Source: Rhabdophis nuchalis (Eukaryota; Chordata; Lepidosauria; Squamata; Natricidae). Taken from it: 64,000 nucleotides of DNA. This document shows positions 23,910-32,900 of the stretch, piece by piece. The notes below the pieces were generated by a model. That model was not told the DNA's origin. It searched no databases and saw nothing but the letters and a program-made list of their open reading frames with translations. Within the stretch, counting starts at the first letter, position 1; each line of letters starts with the position of its first letter. The stretch is from contig CM077653.1 of the NCBI GenBank assembly GCA_039707465.1, forward strand, positions 1,735,001 to 1,799,000, given 5' to 3'. Position numbers and translations under genes: made by a program.

Positions 23910-24234
23910 CAGGGGTGAAATCCAGCAGGTCCTGACAGGTTCTGGAGAACCGGTAGCGAGAATTTCGAATCGCCTAGAGCAGTGTTTCTCAACCTTGGCA
24001 ACTTGAAGATGTCTGGACTTCAACTCCCAGAATTCCCCAGCCAGCGAACGCCAGACATCTTCAAGTTGCCGAGGTTGAGAAACACTGGCCTAGAGAACCG
24101 GCAGCAGAAATGTTGAGTAGTTCAGAGAACCAGCAAATGCCACCTCTGGCCCCAGAGTGGGCTGGGAATGGAGATTTTGCAGTATCCTTTCCTCTGCCAT
24201 GCCCAGTAGTAAAAAATGTTGAATTTCACTACTG
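23910..24234. mobile_element. hAT-type element with nested foldback
   Basis: Ends CAGGGGTGAAATCCAGCAGG and TTGAATTTCACTACTG. Flanks TGTTGGTG (23902-23909) and TGTTGATG (24235-24242) match 7 of 8. Interrupted by the foldback at 23980-24087. Confidence 0.82.
23980..24087. mobile_element. hAT-type foldback MITE nested in another hAT element
   Basis: 108 bp palindrome, ends CAGTGTTTCTCAACCTTGGC and its complement, core AACTCCCAGAATTCCCCAG. Perfect 8-bp duplication GCCTAGAG at 23972-23979 and 24088-24095. Confidence 0.9.
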
Positions 24235-24345
24235 TGTTGATGGTTTAGTGGCGTGCACACATCCAGAAAATGGACTCTGTAACTAGCTTCAGGACTACAT
24301 GAATGCAACAAATGTATACATGCTTGTAATAATGATTATTGTTAT

Positions 24346-24730
24346 GAGTGGCCGCACAGTCAGCCAGACAGATGTTCAGACTGGATTGGGCATTATCCAC
24401 CTACTGAGACTTTCCCAAGGACCCTGGAATAGGCAGACGTTGTTATTTGATGGTGTTAGGAGATATTATCACAGGATGTCATTTGTTCCAAGTCAAGCTG
24501 GCTTTTGCAATTGACCGATGGGGATTTTGTCAATGCTGCCGATGTTCAAGTGGTGCTCCAGATGTTTGGGGATTATTATTTCGGTTCGTCGCACAGTCAG
24601 CAGATGCTCAGACTGCATTTGGTATTGTTTATCATCTATCTATTGAGTCCTTCCCAAGGATTTGGGATAGGCCAATGTGGATGTTTGACGGCGTTACAGA
24701 TATCATCGCGGGATGGAAGCTGTTCTGAGT
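24346..24730. repeat. Imperfect tandem duplication of about 240 bp
   Basis: GCACAGTCAGCCAGACAGAT, TTTCCCAAGGACCCTGGAAT and the following 80 bp recur at about 24592 as GCACAGTCAGCAGATGCTCA and CTTCCCAAGGATTTGGGATA. The element's class is not recognised. Confidence 0.7.
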
Positions 24731-25332
24731 AGTCATCGGTTGCCCCCAAAACTGGGCTCTTGCTTGGTGTCGAAGCCGATAAGTCACAAAGTGGGATATA
24801 GAATTATACTTTTATTTGGGCACCCAGATCTAAGGACCCTGGTTTGAAAAGCTAACCAAGGGCTCAGAGTAGAATCCTACAGCAGTTTTTATAGTCAAGG
24901 GAGGGTCACCTTCAACCCTTCGCCCTTCGCCTAATAATGCATGCATAACAATTAATATTGATTGGTCATTTGGATTTCAGCCCCCACCCCAAACCCTTAC
25001 GCTTGTTATGTTAAATAGCTCAATGTCGCATCATCTGTTTTTCACCCCAGTTGCCAGCTATGTGGGTTTGGGGTTTTTTAAGCAAGCTATTCTTGTTCCT
25101 TACATCCTGGCTGGTGGTTTTAAGGTGCTAACTTTTGTCTCGCTGTTAATGTGCAGCCCCCTCCTTCCTATTGCAGAGCAGAATAAAAGGACAAACTGTT
25201 TTTATCTGAGGCAGCTCCCCCAGTGACCCCCCCTCCTTCTGCAGAGAAAAGTAAAAGCAGCTTAAAACTTTTGTCTTGTTTATTGTAAGGCAAAGAAATG
25301 AAGACAAGAGAAAATGTTTTATCAGAATTCAT
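24731..25332. other. Unclassified sequence, possibly an old LTR part
   Basis: 24770-24870 (CGAAGCCGATAAGTCACAAA, ACTTTTATTTGGGCACC) has the look of a retroviral-type 3' region, but I cannot confirm it. Confidence 0.3.
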
Positions 25333-25480
25333 ATTAACAGATTAACAGACTTGGAAGGGACCTTGCAGGTCACCTAGTCCAACCCCCTGCCCAAGCAGGA
25401 GACTCTACATCTGCCTCTATCTAGGATTGAACTCACAACCTCCTGATTGGGAGGCGAGAGTTCCACCTCTAGGTCACAGG
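25333..25480 (-). mobile_element. tRNA-derived SINE with CR1-like tail
   Basis: Same family as 26620-26765; head box B GGTTGTGAGTTCAATCC on the - strand and CR1 tail GGGTTGGACTAGGTGACCTG. About 240 bp upstream of the DRD2 first coding exon. Confidence 0.82.
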
Positions 25481-25750
25481 ATTCATATTCCTCACTCTCC
25501 TGCCCATTCCATCCCTACCTGGGTCTCTACATGTGACCCTTCCTCTGATCCCCCAGGGCCTCATCTGGACATACATTCCATCATCTGACCCTTCACAGGC
25601 TCAATAATTACACTCTGAAACCTTTGTGCAACTGAGAAAGGTGGCGGCTGTGGTGTTTGGTCTTGAAGAAGAGCCTGTCCAGTTACCCAAACACACCTTG
25701 ACGGATTCCTTCATCTCAAGCAGGTGTCCAAACCGAGGCCCTTCATCTCC

Positions 25751-26023
25751 ATGGATTTCTCAAATATCTCCTGGTACAACGACAGCTATGAAAACAGGAC
25801 TCTCAACGGCTCCGGCCTGGAGCAGAAGCCCACCCACTACAACTACTACGCCATGCTACTGACGCTCCTCATCTTTGTCATCATCTTCGGCAACGTACTG
25901 GTCTGCATGGCGGTGTCCAAGGAGAAAGCCCTGCAGACCACCACCAACTACCTGATTGTCAGCCTCGCTGTGGCTGACCTGCTCGTGGCTACTCTGGTGA
26001 TGCCATGGGTGGTCTACATGGAG
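25751..26023 (+). CDS. DRD2: DRD2 first coding exon (N terminus, TM1, TM2)
   Basis: Encodes residues 1-91, ending in phase 0 at the glutamate of the YME sequence, followed by a GTAAGA donor at 26024. It holds four N-glycosylation sequons, the HYNYYA segment before TM1, [10 protein letters not shown] and the [16 protein letters not shown] block of TM2. A likely acceptor is the CAG at 25721-25723, which would leave about 27 nt of 5' UTR in this exon; that tract is pyrimidine-poor, so the exon's 5' edge is uncertain. Confidence 0.95.
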
Positions 26024-27165
26024 GTAAGAAGGCCACAGTTGCAACCTCAGATCCACTGGAGGCCTGGCGGATGTCCATTGTAGGCATTCCGTGAAGGTTC
26101 CTTTGGAAGCAGGAAATTCTGTGGAGAAAATGTGGGCAACCAAGATAAATATAAGGGTGGTGTGAAATGAAGACATTTGAATCCCACCACTGATCCATAC
26201 CCCCAAGTCCACTCACAACTCTTCTTGCAGAGGGCTGTGCGTTTTTAACAGTTGCCGTTCCTTGTCATGGAAATGCTGGAATCTGCTTGGTTGTGTTCAT
26301 GAAGCAGCGTGAACATGGGTGCAGTTCCATGATTAGGAATGCATCTGTTGGCAACACGCAAGGAGAGAAAACAACAGGCTCCTCATTTCCATAAGCAATT
26401 AATATTCTGCTTTTCTGAATTTCTAAAGGCCGGGTTTATAAGCCATATTTGCAAATTGGTTTTTATGAGAGCTTGATTTTAAAAAAATCCTGATAAAAGT
26501 CAAAGTATCCCATGAACCAAAATGGCCCAGACTTGTCTCTGGAGACAGGGGCAGAAGGCAGGTCAGTGGGGGCTTTGGGTGGGTGGGGGGTTGAGGAGAT
26601 CCTGGTCCCTCATCCACTTTAACAGATTAACAGAAGGGATTTTGCAGGTCATCTAGTCCAACCCCCTGCCCAAGCAGGAGACCCTACATCTGCCTCTACC
26701 TAGGATTGAACTCACAACCTCCTGATTGGGAGGCGAGAGCTCCACCTCTAGGCCACAGCAGCAGATGGATCTCATTCATTTCCAGTGACTGTTAGCATTG
26801 CAGTGCAGAAGCTCTTTCGTCCAGCCGATGCTGATGACATATTTGCCTGGCATGACTGACAGGATTGCAGGCAAAGTCAGAATAAAAGATTCAGCCAAAG
26901 AGAATGAATCCCACGCTTTTGCATGCACGCCCACCGTCGATCCACGCTCACCCTCTTTGAACTTTGGCCTGATGGTGCTCCTCTGTCCCCTTCTCCTTCT
27001 TTCCAGGTGGTCGGTGAGTGGCGCTTCAGCCGCATCCACTGTGACATCTTCGTCACCCTGGATGTGATGATGTGCACAGCCAGCATTCTTAATCTCTGCG
27101 CCATCAGCATTGACAGGTGAGACATGCCCTCTGGGTCTGCCAGGCCAGGCCTCCAGCTTCCCGAC

Positions 27166-27264
<99 letters not shown>

Positions 27265-30200
27265 CTCTCTTGCTTGTTTTCAAGAGATGGGTGTCATGTC
27301 TGCAAGCCATCTTTCTTGGGGGGAATTTCAGGCCTGCTACACTTACTACTGTTTATTCTCTCTTGTGGGAAAATGGGAGGGGAGATTGTATGGAGTTAGG
27401 TGATATGTAGCCATAACAACATTCTTCTTAGAAACTCAAGGTCATCTTTGTCTCTGTATCTGGCCAGAACTGGATGGGAGGAATCTGTCGTCGTGGCAAT
27501 GGGAGATTGGACCAAGGGATGGGCTTGTGGGTGTGGGGGGCAAGATCCTGAACTTTCAACTGGGTGGGGAAAACCAGGAAGCTTTCAGATTCGGGTTTCC
27601 CCAGATATGCCAACAGGACATCTGTAATAAATTGGAACTTTGAGGAAACCGAAGCCTCGGAGATTTATTTCGTTGGGGGTGTTTTTTGGAACCCTGACCA
27701 TGGGGTGTGTTTCCCACGTCCCCCCTGTTGTTGCTGCTTCCTTTCCCACAGGTACACTGCTGTGGCCATGCCCATGCTGTACAATACCCGCTACAGCTCC
27801 AAGCGCAGGGTCACTGGGATGATTGCAGTGGTGTGGATCCTCTCCTTCGCCATCTCCTGCCCACTGATGTTTGGGCTGAACAACACAGGTAGGTAAGAAG
27901 GCAGGACAATCACCTGGGGTTGAACTAAAGTGATGGCTAATCTTTTTTCATTGGGTGCCAAAAATGCGAGCACATGTGTGCAATAGTGCATGTGTGTGCC
28001 AGCACCCATAATGCAAAGCACTCCCCCACATGTGCATGTGCACACAACCCCCCATATAACTGTGGAACCCCTTGGTGCCCCTGCCAGTTCCCTTATTTTT
28101 TTATTTTTATTTTTATTTTTCGAATTTATACCCCGCCCTTCTCCTTGTTAGGACTCAGGGCCCCCTTGTTCCCCCACTCACTCTAACCCTCTCCAGTTGA
28201 AAACGCGGCTCGATCCAGTCTAAGAAGTCCTTATTCTAGGTTTACGTTTGGTTGATATCAGTGTAAATGATGGGGTGGGGGTGGGGAAGGGGAACTTTCC
28301 CTCGTCCATCCATGAAAGTGTTGGGAAACTGCCAGCCAGGCTGGAAGGAGGAGTCAAACCGGGATCTAGTTTGGAGTCCTTGCATGGCTGCAAGTGGCCT
28401 GATCTTCCTCCCAATCCATGAGGCCTTCTCTGGATGTTCCCAGTGGAAAGCTAGAAGTCTGGTGGGATTTTTGTAATAGGTGGTAAACAATAAAGTTGCC
28501 GATTTTATTTTTGTTGTCCACAAGCGGCCTTGCTTGCTTGCTTCTGAGTACCTTGCTACCCCTTAAAAAGCCTTATTTGTGCATTGGGGAAGTTTTCATC
28601 CCCTCCCTCCAATTCACCATTGCTCTTTATTCAAATCTCAGTCAAAGTCATAGCGGTCCCCTCCCTCCAATGGGAGGTCTCCTCCTTAGAAGGCCCGCCC
28701 CTTGGAACGAAAGGGCGAAGAAGATGGGATGCCATCCCCAAAGGAACCTCTCTTGCCCTTCTTGCACCCACAGCTCTCTGGACACCCAGGCTGACTGTAG
28801 CTCCTAATGGCCGGGGCAACACTCCTGCCCTCTCTTGTGTCTTCCAGAGAAGAATGAGTGTATCATTGCCAACCCTGCCTTTGTTGTGTATTCTTCTATC
28901 GTCTCCTTCTACGTTCCTTTCATTGTCACCCTGCTGGTGTACGTGCAGATCTACATAGTGTTGCGGAAACGCAGGAAACGGGTCAACACCAAACGCATCG
29001 CCAGCCACGTGGGCCTGGATGCCGAGACGCAGGCCCCAATGAAGGTAACCCCCAGCTGCCTCTTCCCAATCTCCGTCTTGTCCACCCCACTCCCCCAGTA
29101 ACGGTTTCCACCTCAAGATTTCCTCTCTCCTCGGTCTCCTCCCCAGTCAACGCAGGGGTGAAACCCAGCAGGTTCAGACAGGGTCTGGAGAACCAGTAGC
29201 GGAGATTTTGAGTAGTTCAGAGGACCGGCAAATATCACCTCAAAATGGGGAGGGAATGGGGATTTTGCAATATCCTTCTCTACAGACTTGTTCATGGCCT
29301 ACTGTCCTGATCTCCAGATCTTTGTCCTTGGTTCTACTCCAGATAGTTGCTGTCTTATGCTAACCATCATTTCTTCTTCTTCTTCTTCTTCTTCTTCTTC
29401 TTCTTCTTCTTCTTCTTCTTCTTCTTCTTCTTCTTCTTCTTCTTCTTCTTCTTCTTCTTCTTCTTCCCCTCCTCCTCCTCCTCCTCCTCCTCCTCCTCCT
29501 CCTCCTTCCTCTCTCTTTCTCCTTCCTCTTCTTCTTCTTCAGGAGAAATGCACTCATCCAGGAGATGTCAGGCTCTGCACGCTCCTTGTGAAGAGCAACG
29601 GGGGCTTCCCTGTCCACAAGGGCAAAGTGGTGAGTCTCCCATCTCCTTTTCTGCCTGAGCACAGAGGAAACTGGCTTCTCTAAAGTTGTTTTTTTTTTTA
29701 ATTTGGGTCCCGCAAAACACAGGGAAGAAAAACCAGAGTTTGCAGTGGCTCCAGATTGTTCAAGTTCCCCAGTTCTGCTATTAATATTTTTAATCCCAGG
29801 AATCACAGGCCCTCACTGCTGTCATGGAGGATGGCATTTCCAACAGGGTTTGACCCTGCTTCATTTATTTGAACAGGAGTCGCCCTTCTGACTAGTGCGC
29901 TCTTAAGGGCTCCATTGAATCGGCACTGTTTTGCTGCCACATTTCCGCCGTTGTTCCTTTCTATTAGCCACGTTCCACTTCGCCCCTTGGTAAAAGAGAT
30001 TTGCAGCTCCTTGGCTCACTTGAAGGAGATGTTTCTCTGTACATATTTTTCTCTTCCTTGTCTCAGCATTTGTTAGATGTGGTTTGGGGTCTGATTATAC
30101 AGCGCTGTGTTTCTGACCATTATGCAGGAGGCCATGGATCCCATGGAAGAGATGGAGATGGCCACCAGTACCAGCCCACCAAAGAACAATGCTCTGCCGA

Positions 30201-31315
30201 GTGACATGGAACCAGCCGAGCCAGCGGCCTCCGTCCCCTGTGCCAATTTCACCCCGCCGTCCCCTGAGAACAGCCCCCTCGCTGTGCAGAAAAACGGGCA
30301 TACCACAGACAATTCCAAAACAGCCAAGATCTTTGAGATTCAGACGATGCCCAATGGCAAAACCAGGACTTCCCTCAAAACTATGAGCAGGAGGAAATTT
30401 TCACAACAGAAGGAAAAGAAAGCCACTCAAATGCTTGCCATTGTGCTTGGTAAGAGTTTGGTCCAACCTCCCTTGTGGAAATTATAGCTTCAGCATTTCA
30501 CTGGATTTATAGACTGGCACATTAGAAATCTGGAACAGGGAGGAGGAAGAGTTTCCTACTCCATGACATAAAGAAAGAACTTCATTGCTAGTTGTTACGT
30601 GAGATATTTGTTCAGCAAACGTGCCAGTGTCCAATCCCAAATCATTGGCTATTGTTGCCTGTTGTAGCTGTGATGTCTCCAAGTAGGAGGTGGGCAGGGA
30701 GATGCATTCGACAGTTGTGTCAGGCTTCTCCCAGCTTGGACCCTTAAAAAGGAAAGACCCTCGATTCCATTTGTAGCAAAAGGTATACCTTTACTAAAGG
30801 CAAGTGGTTACAGGGTAAGAAAAGCTGGATCTGACTATTCCCACATAAACCCTGCTTTCCCCCCTTCTCCCGGCCCCTCTCTCCTTAACCAGTTTGTAAG
30901 TGTACGATTGTATTTAAAGAAGGTGTTTTGGTAACCATCTTAAGGTTGCCGCCTTTTTGGTAGCCTTTGAGTTGGCACCTCTGGTTCCTGTCATCCTGCC
31001 AGCCCCCCCCCCCTCCTGGCATTTATGCCAGGATCCCAGTGAAGCAGGCCCAAGTGATTACGATGGCAGACCTGACCGGTTGCAACTGCTAACACGGCCT
31101 CTTTTCTTGGTCCTCCTGCAGGTGTTTTCATCATCTGTTGGCTCCCTTTCTTCATCACGCACATTCTGAACATGCACTGCAACTGTACAATCCCACAGGT
31201 CATGTACAGCGCCTTCACGTGGCTCGGATACGTGAACAGCGCAGTCAATCCCATCATTTACACCACCTTCAACATTGAGTTCCGGAAAGCGTTTATGAAG
31301 ATCCTTCATTGCTAA
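25751..31315 (+). CDS. DRD2: Dopamine receptor D2, complete coding region in seven exons (long isoform)
   Basis: Joined exons are 25751-26023, 27007-27116, 27752-27888, 28848-29044, 29543-29629, 30128-30449 and 31122-31315. All introns are GT-AG, and the total is 1320 nt or 439 residues (human D2L has 443). The product is a plasma-membrane Gi/o-coupled class A GPCR for dopamine. Visible landmarks: N-terminal glycosylation sequons around N5, N10, N15 and N19; N48 (1.50) and D76 (2.50); the C103-C178 disulfide pair; amine-binding D110 (3.32); the DRY motif at 127-129; TM5 serines 189, 190 and 193; CWLP at 381-384; NPIIY at 418-422; and a C-terminal cysteine expected to be palmitoylated. The 29-residue D2L-specific exon distinguishes it from DRD3 and DRD4. 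The start ATG matches the family's N terminus. Intracellular loop 3 is strongly diverged from human outside the alternative exon and the conserved distal block. The non-coding first exon is not recognised in the window. Confidence 0.97.
26024..27006 (+). other. DRD2 intron with a CR1-tailed SINE
   Basis: 983-bp intron. Contains an antisense tRNA-derived SINE at about 26620-26765. The rest is unique sequence with no other recognisable feature. Confidence 0.85.
26620..26765 (-). mobile_element. tRNA-derived SINE with CR1-like 3' tail
   Basis: Read on the - strand: a tRNA-like head with box A (TGGCCTAGAGG) and box B (GGTTGTGAGTTCAATCC), then the CR1-type tail with GGTTGGACTAGATGACCT and AAGG-type sequence, ending in TTAATCTGTTA. 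Close relatives lie at 25333-25480 and 55147-55300, all on the - strand. Confidence 0.8.
27007..27116 (+). CDS. DRD2: DRD2 coding exon 2 (TM3, dopamine-binding Asp)
   Basis: 110 nt between a CCAG acceptor and a GTGAGA donor. Encodes residues 92-127 plus two bases of R128, with the extracellular cysteine C103, the amine-anchoring aspartate D110 and the aspartate of DRY. The intron splits the arginine codon of DRY. Confidence 0.96.
27168..27259. repeat. (CT)n microsatellite in a DRD2 intron
   Basis: About 46 perfect CT dinucleotides in the 635-bp intron between coding exons 2 and 3, starting about 50 bp after the donor. Confidence 0.97.
27292..27699 (-). mobile_element. Solo-LTR-like element in a DRD2 intron
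   Basis: A 408-bp block starting TGTCATG and ending CCCTGACC is flanked by the same 5-bp sequence ATGGG at 27287-27291 and 27700-27704. Its reverse complement is homologous to blocks at about 21441-21862 and 61518-62000, which begin TGTCAGGGTTCC. The TG...CA-like ends plus a 5-bp duplication fit a solo LTR. No coding part is present. It occupies most of the intron and ends 52 bp before coding exon 3. Confidence 0.7.
27752..27888 (+). CDS. DRD2: DRD2 coding exon 3 (ICL2, TM4)
   Basis: 137 nt between a CCACAG acceptor and a GTAGGT donor. It completes DRY with R128 and Y129 and encodes the ICL2 sequence through [15 protein letters not shown] and TM4 ([17 protein letters not shown]). It ends one base into E174. 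The solo LTR at 27292-27699 stops 52 bp upstream of this exon. Confidence 0.96.
27889..28847 (+). other. DRD2 intron with repeat fragments
   Basis: 959-bp intron. 27930-28065 resembles the hAT-type MITE also seen at 12556-12956 (ATGGCTAATCTTTT, then CATAATGCAAAG). A T/A-rich tail with TATACCCCGCCCTTCTCC at about 28088-28150 looks like the 3' end of a retroposon in reverse orientation. The rest is unique. Confidence 0.6.
28848..29044 (+). CDS. DRD2: DRD2 coding exon 4 (ECL2, TM5, proximal ICL3)
   Basis: 197 nt between a TTCCAG acceptor and a GTAACC donor. Encodes [16 protein letters not shown] and TM5 with serines 189, 190 and 193, then the basic stretch [13 protein letters not shown]. The exon's 3' part (from IASHVGLD to APMK) differs from human and is two codons longer than the 191-nt human exon as I recall it. 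Confidence 0.95.
29045..29542 (+). other. DRD2 intron with a hAT fragment and a giant polypyrimidine tract
   Basis: 498-bp intron. 29151-29285 is the left part of a hAT-type repeat (CAGGGGTGAAACCCAGCAGG). 29370-29540 is an unbroken pyrimidine run that ends at the acceptor of the alternative exon. Confidence 0.85.
29370..29540 (+). repeat. (TTC)n-(TCC)n microsatellite forming the splice acceptor tract of the alternative DRD2 exon
   Basis: About 31 TTC units, then about 14 TCC units, then mixed C/T ending in (CTT)n: 171 nt with no purine, followed directly by the AG at 29541-29542. It acts as an oversized polypyrimidine tract. Confidence 0.97.
29543..29629 (+). CDS. DRD2: DRD2 alternative exon, D2L-specific 29 residues of ICL3
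   Basis: Exactly 87 nt, phase 0 at both ends, so skipping it yields the short receptor in frame. The encoded [20 protein letters not shown], continuing to GFPVHKGKV, aligns with the human D2L insert. The acceptor AG directly follows 171 uninterrupted pyrimidines (29370-29540); the donor is GTGAGT. In mammals this exon is included or skipped to make postsynaptic-type D2L or autoreceptor-type D2S; that both isoforms are made here is inferred from the preserved frame. Confidence 0.95.
29630..30127 (+). other. DRD2 intron, unique sequence
   Basis: 498 bp between the alternative exon and coding exon 6. No repeat or other feature recognised. Confidence 0.85.
30128..30449 (+). CDS. DRD2: DRD2 coding exon 6 (distal ICL3 to start of TM6)
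   Basis: 322 nt, GCAG acceptor and GTAAGA donor, ending one base into G376. The first about 70 residues ([18 protein letters not shown] onward) diverge from human, whereas the last about 40, from [20 protein letters not shown] to ATQMLAIVL, are nearly unchanged. The human arginine cluster that spans the junction with the alternative exon is replaced by acidic and methionine residues. Confidence 0.95.
30450..31121 (+). other. DRD2 intron with an LTR-like fragment
   Basis: 672 bp. 30716-30895 (TGTCAGGCTTCTCCC, AAAGACCCTCGATTCCATTTG, CTTTACTAAAGGCAAGTGGTT) is similar to 59104-59290, so it is a dispersed repeat, perhaps a piece of an LTR. The remainder is unique. Confidence 0.55.
31122..31315 (+). 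CDS. DRD2: DRD2 last coding exon (TM6, TM7, C terminus)
   Basis: Acceptor CTGCAG, stop TAA at 31313-31315. Encodes [22 protein letters not shown]7 with [20 protein letters not shown] and the family's terminal KILHC. One residue of human KAFLKILHC is changed to methionine. Confidence 0.97.
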
Positions 31316-32143
31316 CCTCTGCCTGAGGGTCAGTTGTCTGAATCCCCCGGCCGGATTAAGGCTACGTGTTGGAGCACCCGGTTTGAGAGTGCCATGCCAA
31401 TATATTTTCACAACTGGGGTACCACAGCTGTCATGGTGTGATGTGTGAAACCTGGGGAAGACTTGGATGGGAGGGTTTGCTCCAAATGCAAACTTCTGCT
31501 GAAAGGAGAAAGCCAGCAAGCCAAGTCTCACCACCACCAGTTGGATGGGATCAAGATGATCTCCATGGGAGTCATCACCAATTGTAGCTGAGCCCAAGAA
31601 GGAGAGACCATGACTTGCTCATGCCTTGCTCTTATGGTCCATTTCTCACCAAAGACACACCCGTTCTTGTCCGCTTTGCACCAGGAGGAAGACGCCTCCT
31701 TCAAGAAGAAGAAGCAGCTTTCCTAGGAATCGTCTCCGTGGGTATTGCCTTCAGACTTCAGGGACACTGTGGTGTCCATCAAACTGCCGAGGCCAAATCA
31801 TGCAGCTGCGGTCGAGGCTTTAGAGTAGTTGCCACACTATTGCCGCCAGACACATCAAAGGAAAGGGCAGGGGGAAGTTGTGAGACAATGAAATCTCAGG
31901 GCAGAGGGGATAAGCAAAATTGTTTATTTATACGATGCCAATGTACATACAATTCAACAGAATGAACTGAGCAGAAGCCCAAGCCAAAAAACCCCCAAAA
32001 GTGATAACCAATCAGTCTCGTTTTGCATGGAATGCATTGTGATCTAAAAGCCATCTCTGCTCACGCACACCAGCATATGTGGTTGACGGCAACTTCTCCG
32101 ATTCCAGGAATGAATTTCGTGGGGAACAAATCAGATCTGACAG

Positions 32144-32195
32144 GGATGGATGGATGGATGGATGGATGGATGGATGGATGGATGGATGGATGGAA
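32144..32195. repeat. (GGAT)n microsatellite in the DRD2 3' UTR
   Basis: About 13 tandem GGAT/TGGA units, uninterrupted, followed by AAAGATACGG. It lies between the DRD2 stop codon and the likely polyadenylation signal and so is probably transcribed. Confidence 0.9.
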
Positions 32196-32580
32196 AGATA
32201 CGGACCGCAAGGCCCTTGTCAGGCACTTAATACTGAATTAACATCTGGAGAAATCTCAACCAAGCCAAAGTGTTCGCTCAAAGGTAGACCATGTGGTTTG
32301 CAGACATGCAGAAGATGCACATTAACCCCAAATTAAAACCCCGTGGATTTAAAAGAACCAGTTAAAAAGTGGAGAAGGAAATTCTCTGCCTGAAATTCCG
32401 AGGAAATTCTTCCCAGGAAGAGAAAGGAAATCTTGGCTCTTTAAGTGTAAAGTAGATCAATTAGACAACAAGCCATCATTTAAATCATCTGGGATTAGAA
32501 GGAATGAAAAGGTTGGGCTTTCCTTTCTCTCCTGGGTTACAGGCTTACCTTATCTGGGATGTAAAAACCCACTAGATGAC

Positions 32581-32586
32581 AATAAA
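32581..32586 (+). promoter_or_regulatory. DRD2: Candidate polyadenylation signal of DRD2
   Basis: A canonical AATAAA followed within 40 nt by a T/G-rich stretch (GTTTTCTGGGTTTTATTTTT), the usual downstream element composition. Confidence 0.45.
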
Positions 32587-32644
32587 GAGAGTTTTCTGGG
32601 TTTTATTTTTTACAAACCAGATATGGTTCTCTTTGTTCTAGACT

Positions 32645-32900
32645 AGGGGTGTCAAACTCAAGGCCCGTGGGCTGAATCCTGCTTAGATGTGGCCCAAGGG
32701 CCAACCTAGAAACAGAGAATGACTGTTCCTGACTGTGATGAAGGAGGCCATTGCAACTGAAAACAGAGCCTGGGAGGGCTACATGCGGTCCTCTCAAGCT
32801 CCATTTTCACTGGCAGAGGGCTGCAGGAGGATCCCACAGCCCTGCCTGGGCCCCCACAGGTGCCCACAGCACGGTTGATGTTGAGCTGGCCACGCCCACC
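32645..32900. mobile_element. hAT-type element, partial
   Basis: GGGGTGTCAAACTCAAGGCC and TCCATTTTCACTGGCAGAGG match the element at 21395-22139 without its LTR insertion. Right terminus not found. Confidence 0.65.

Larger units (their letters stand above)
31316..32604 (+). other. DRD2: Probable DRD2 3' untranslated region
   Basis: About 1.27 kb follows the stop before the first good AATAAA (32581-32586), a length comparable with the mammalian DRD2 3' UTR. No splice or coding signal is evident. A (GGAT)n block at 32144-32195 lies inside it. The end is a prediction; transcript data would fix it. Confidence 0.5.
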
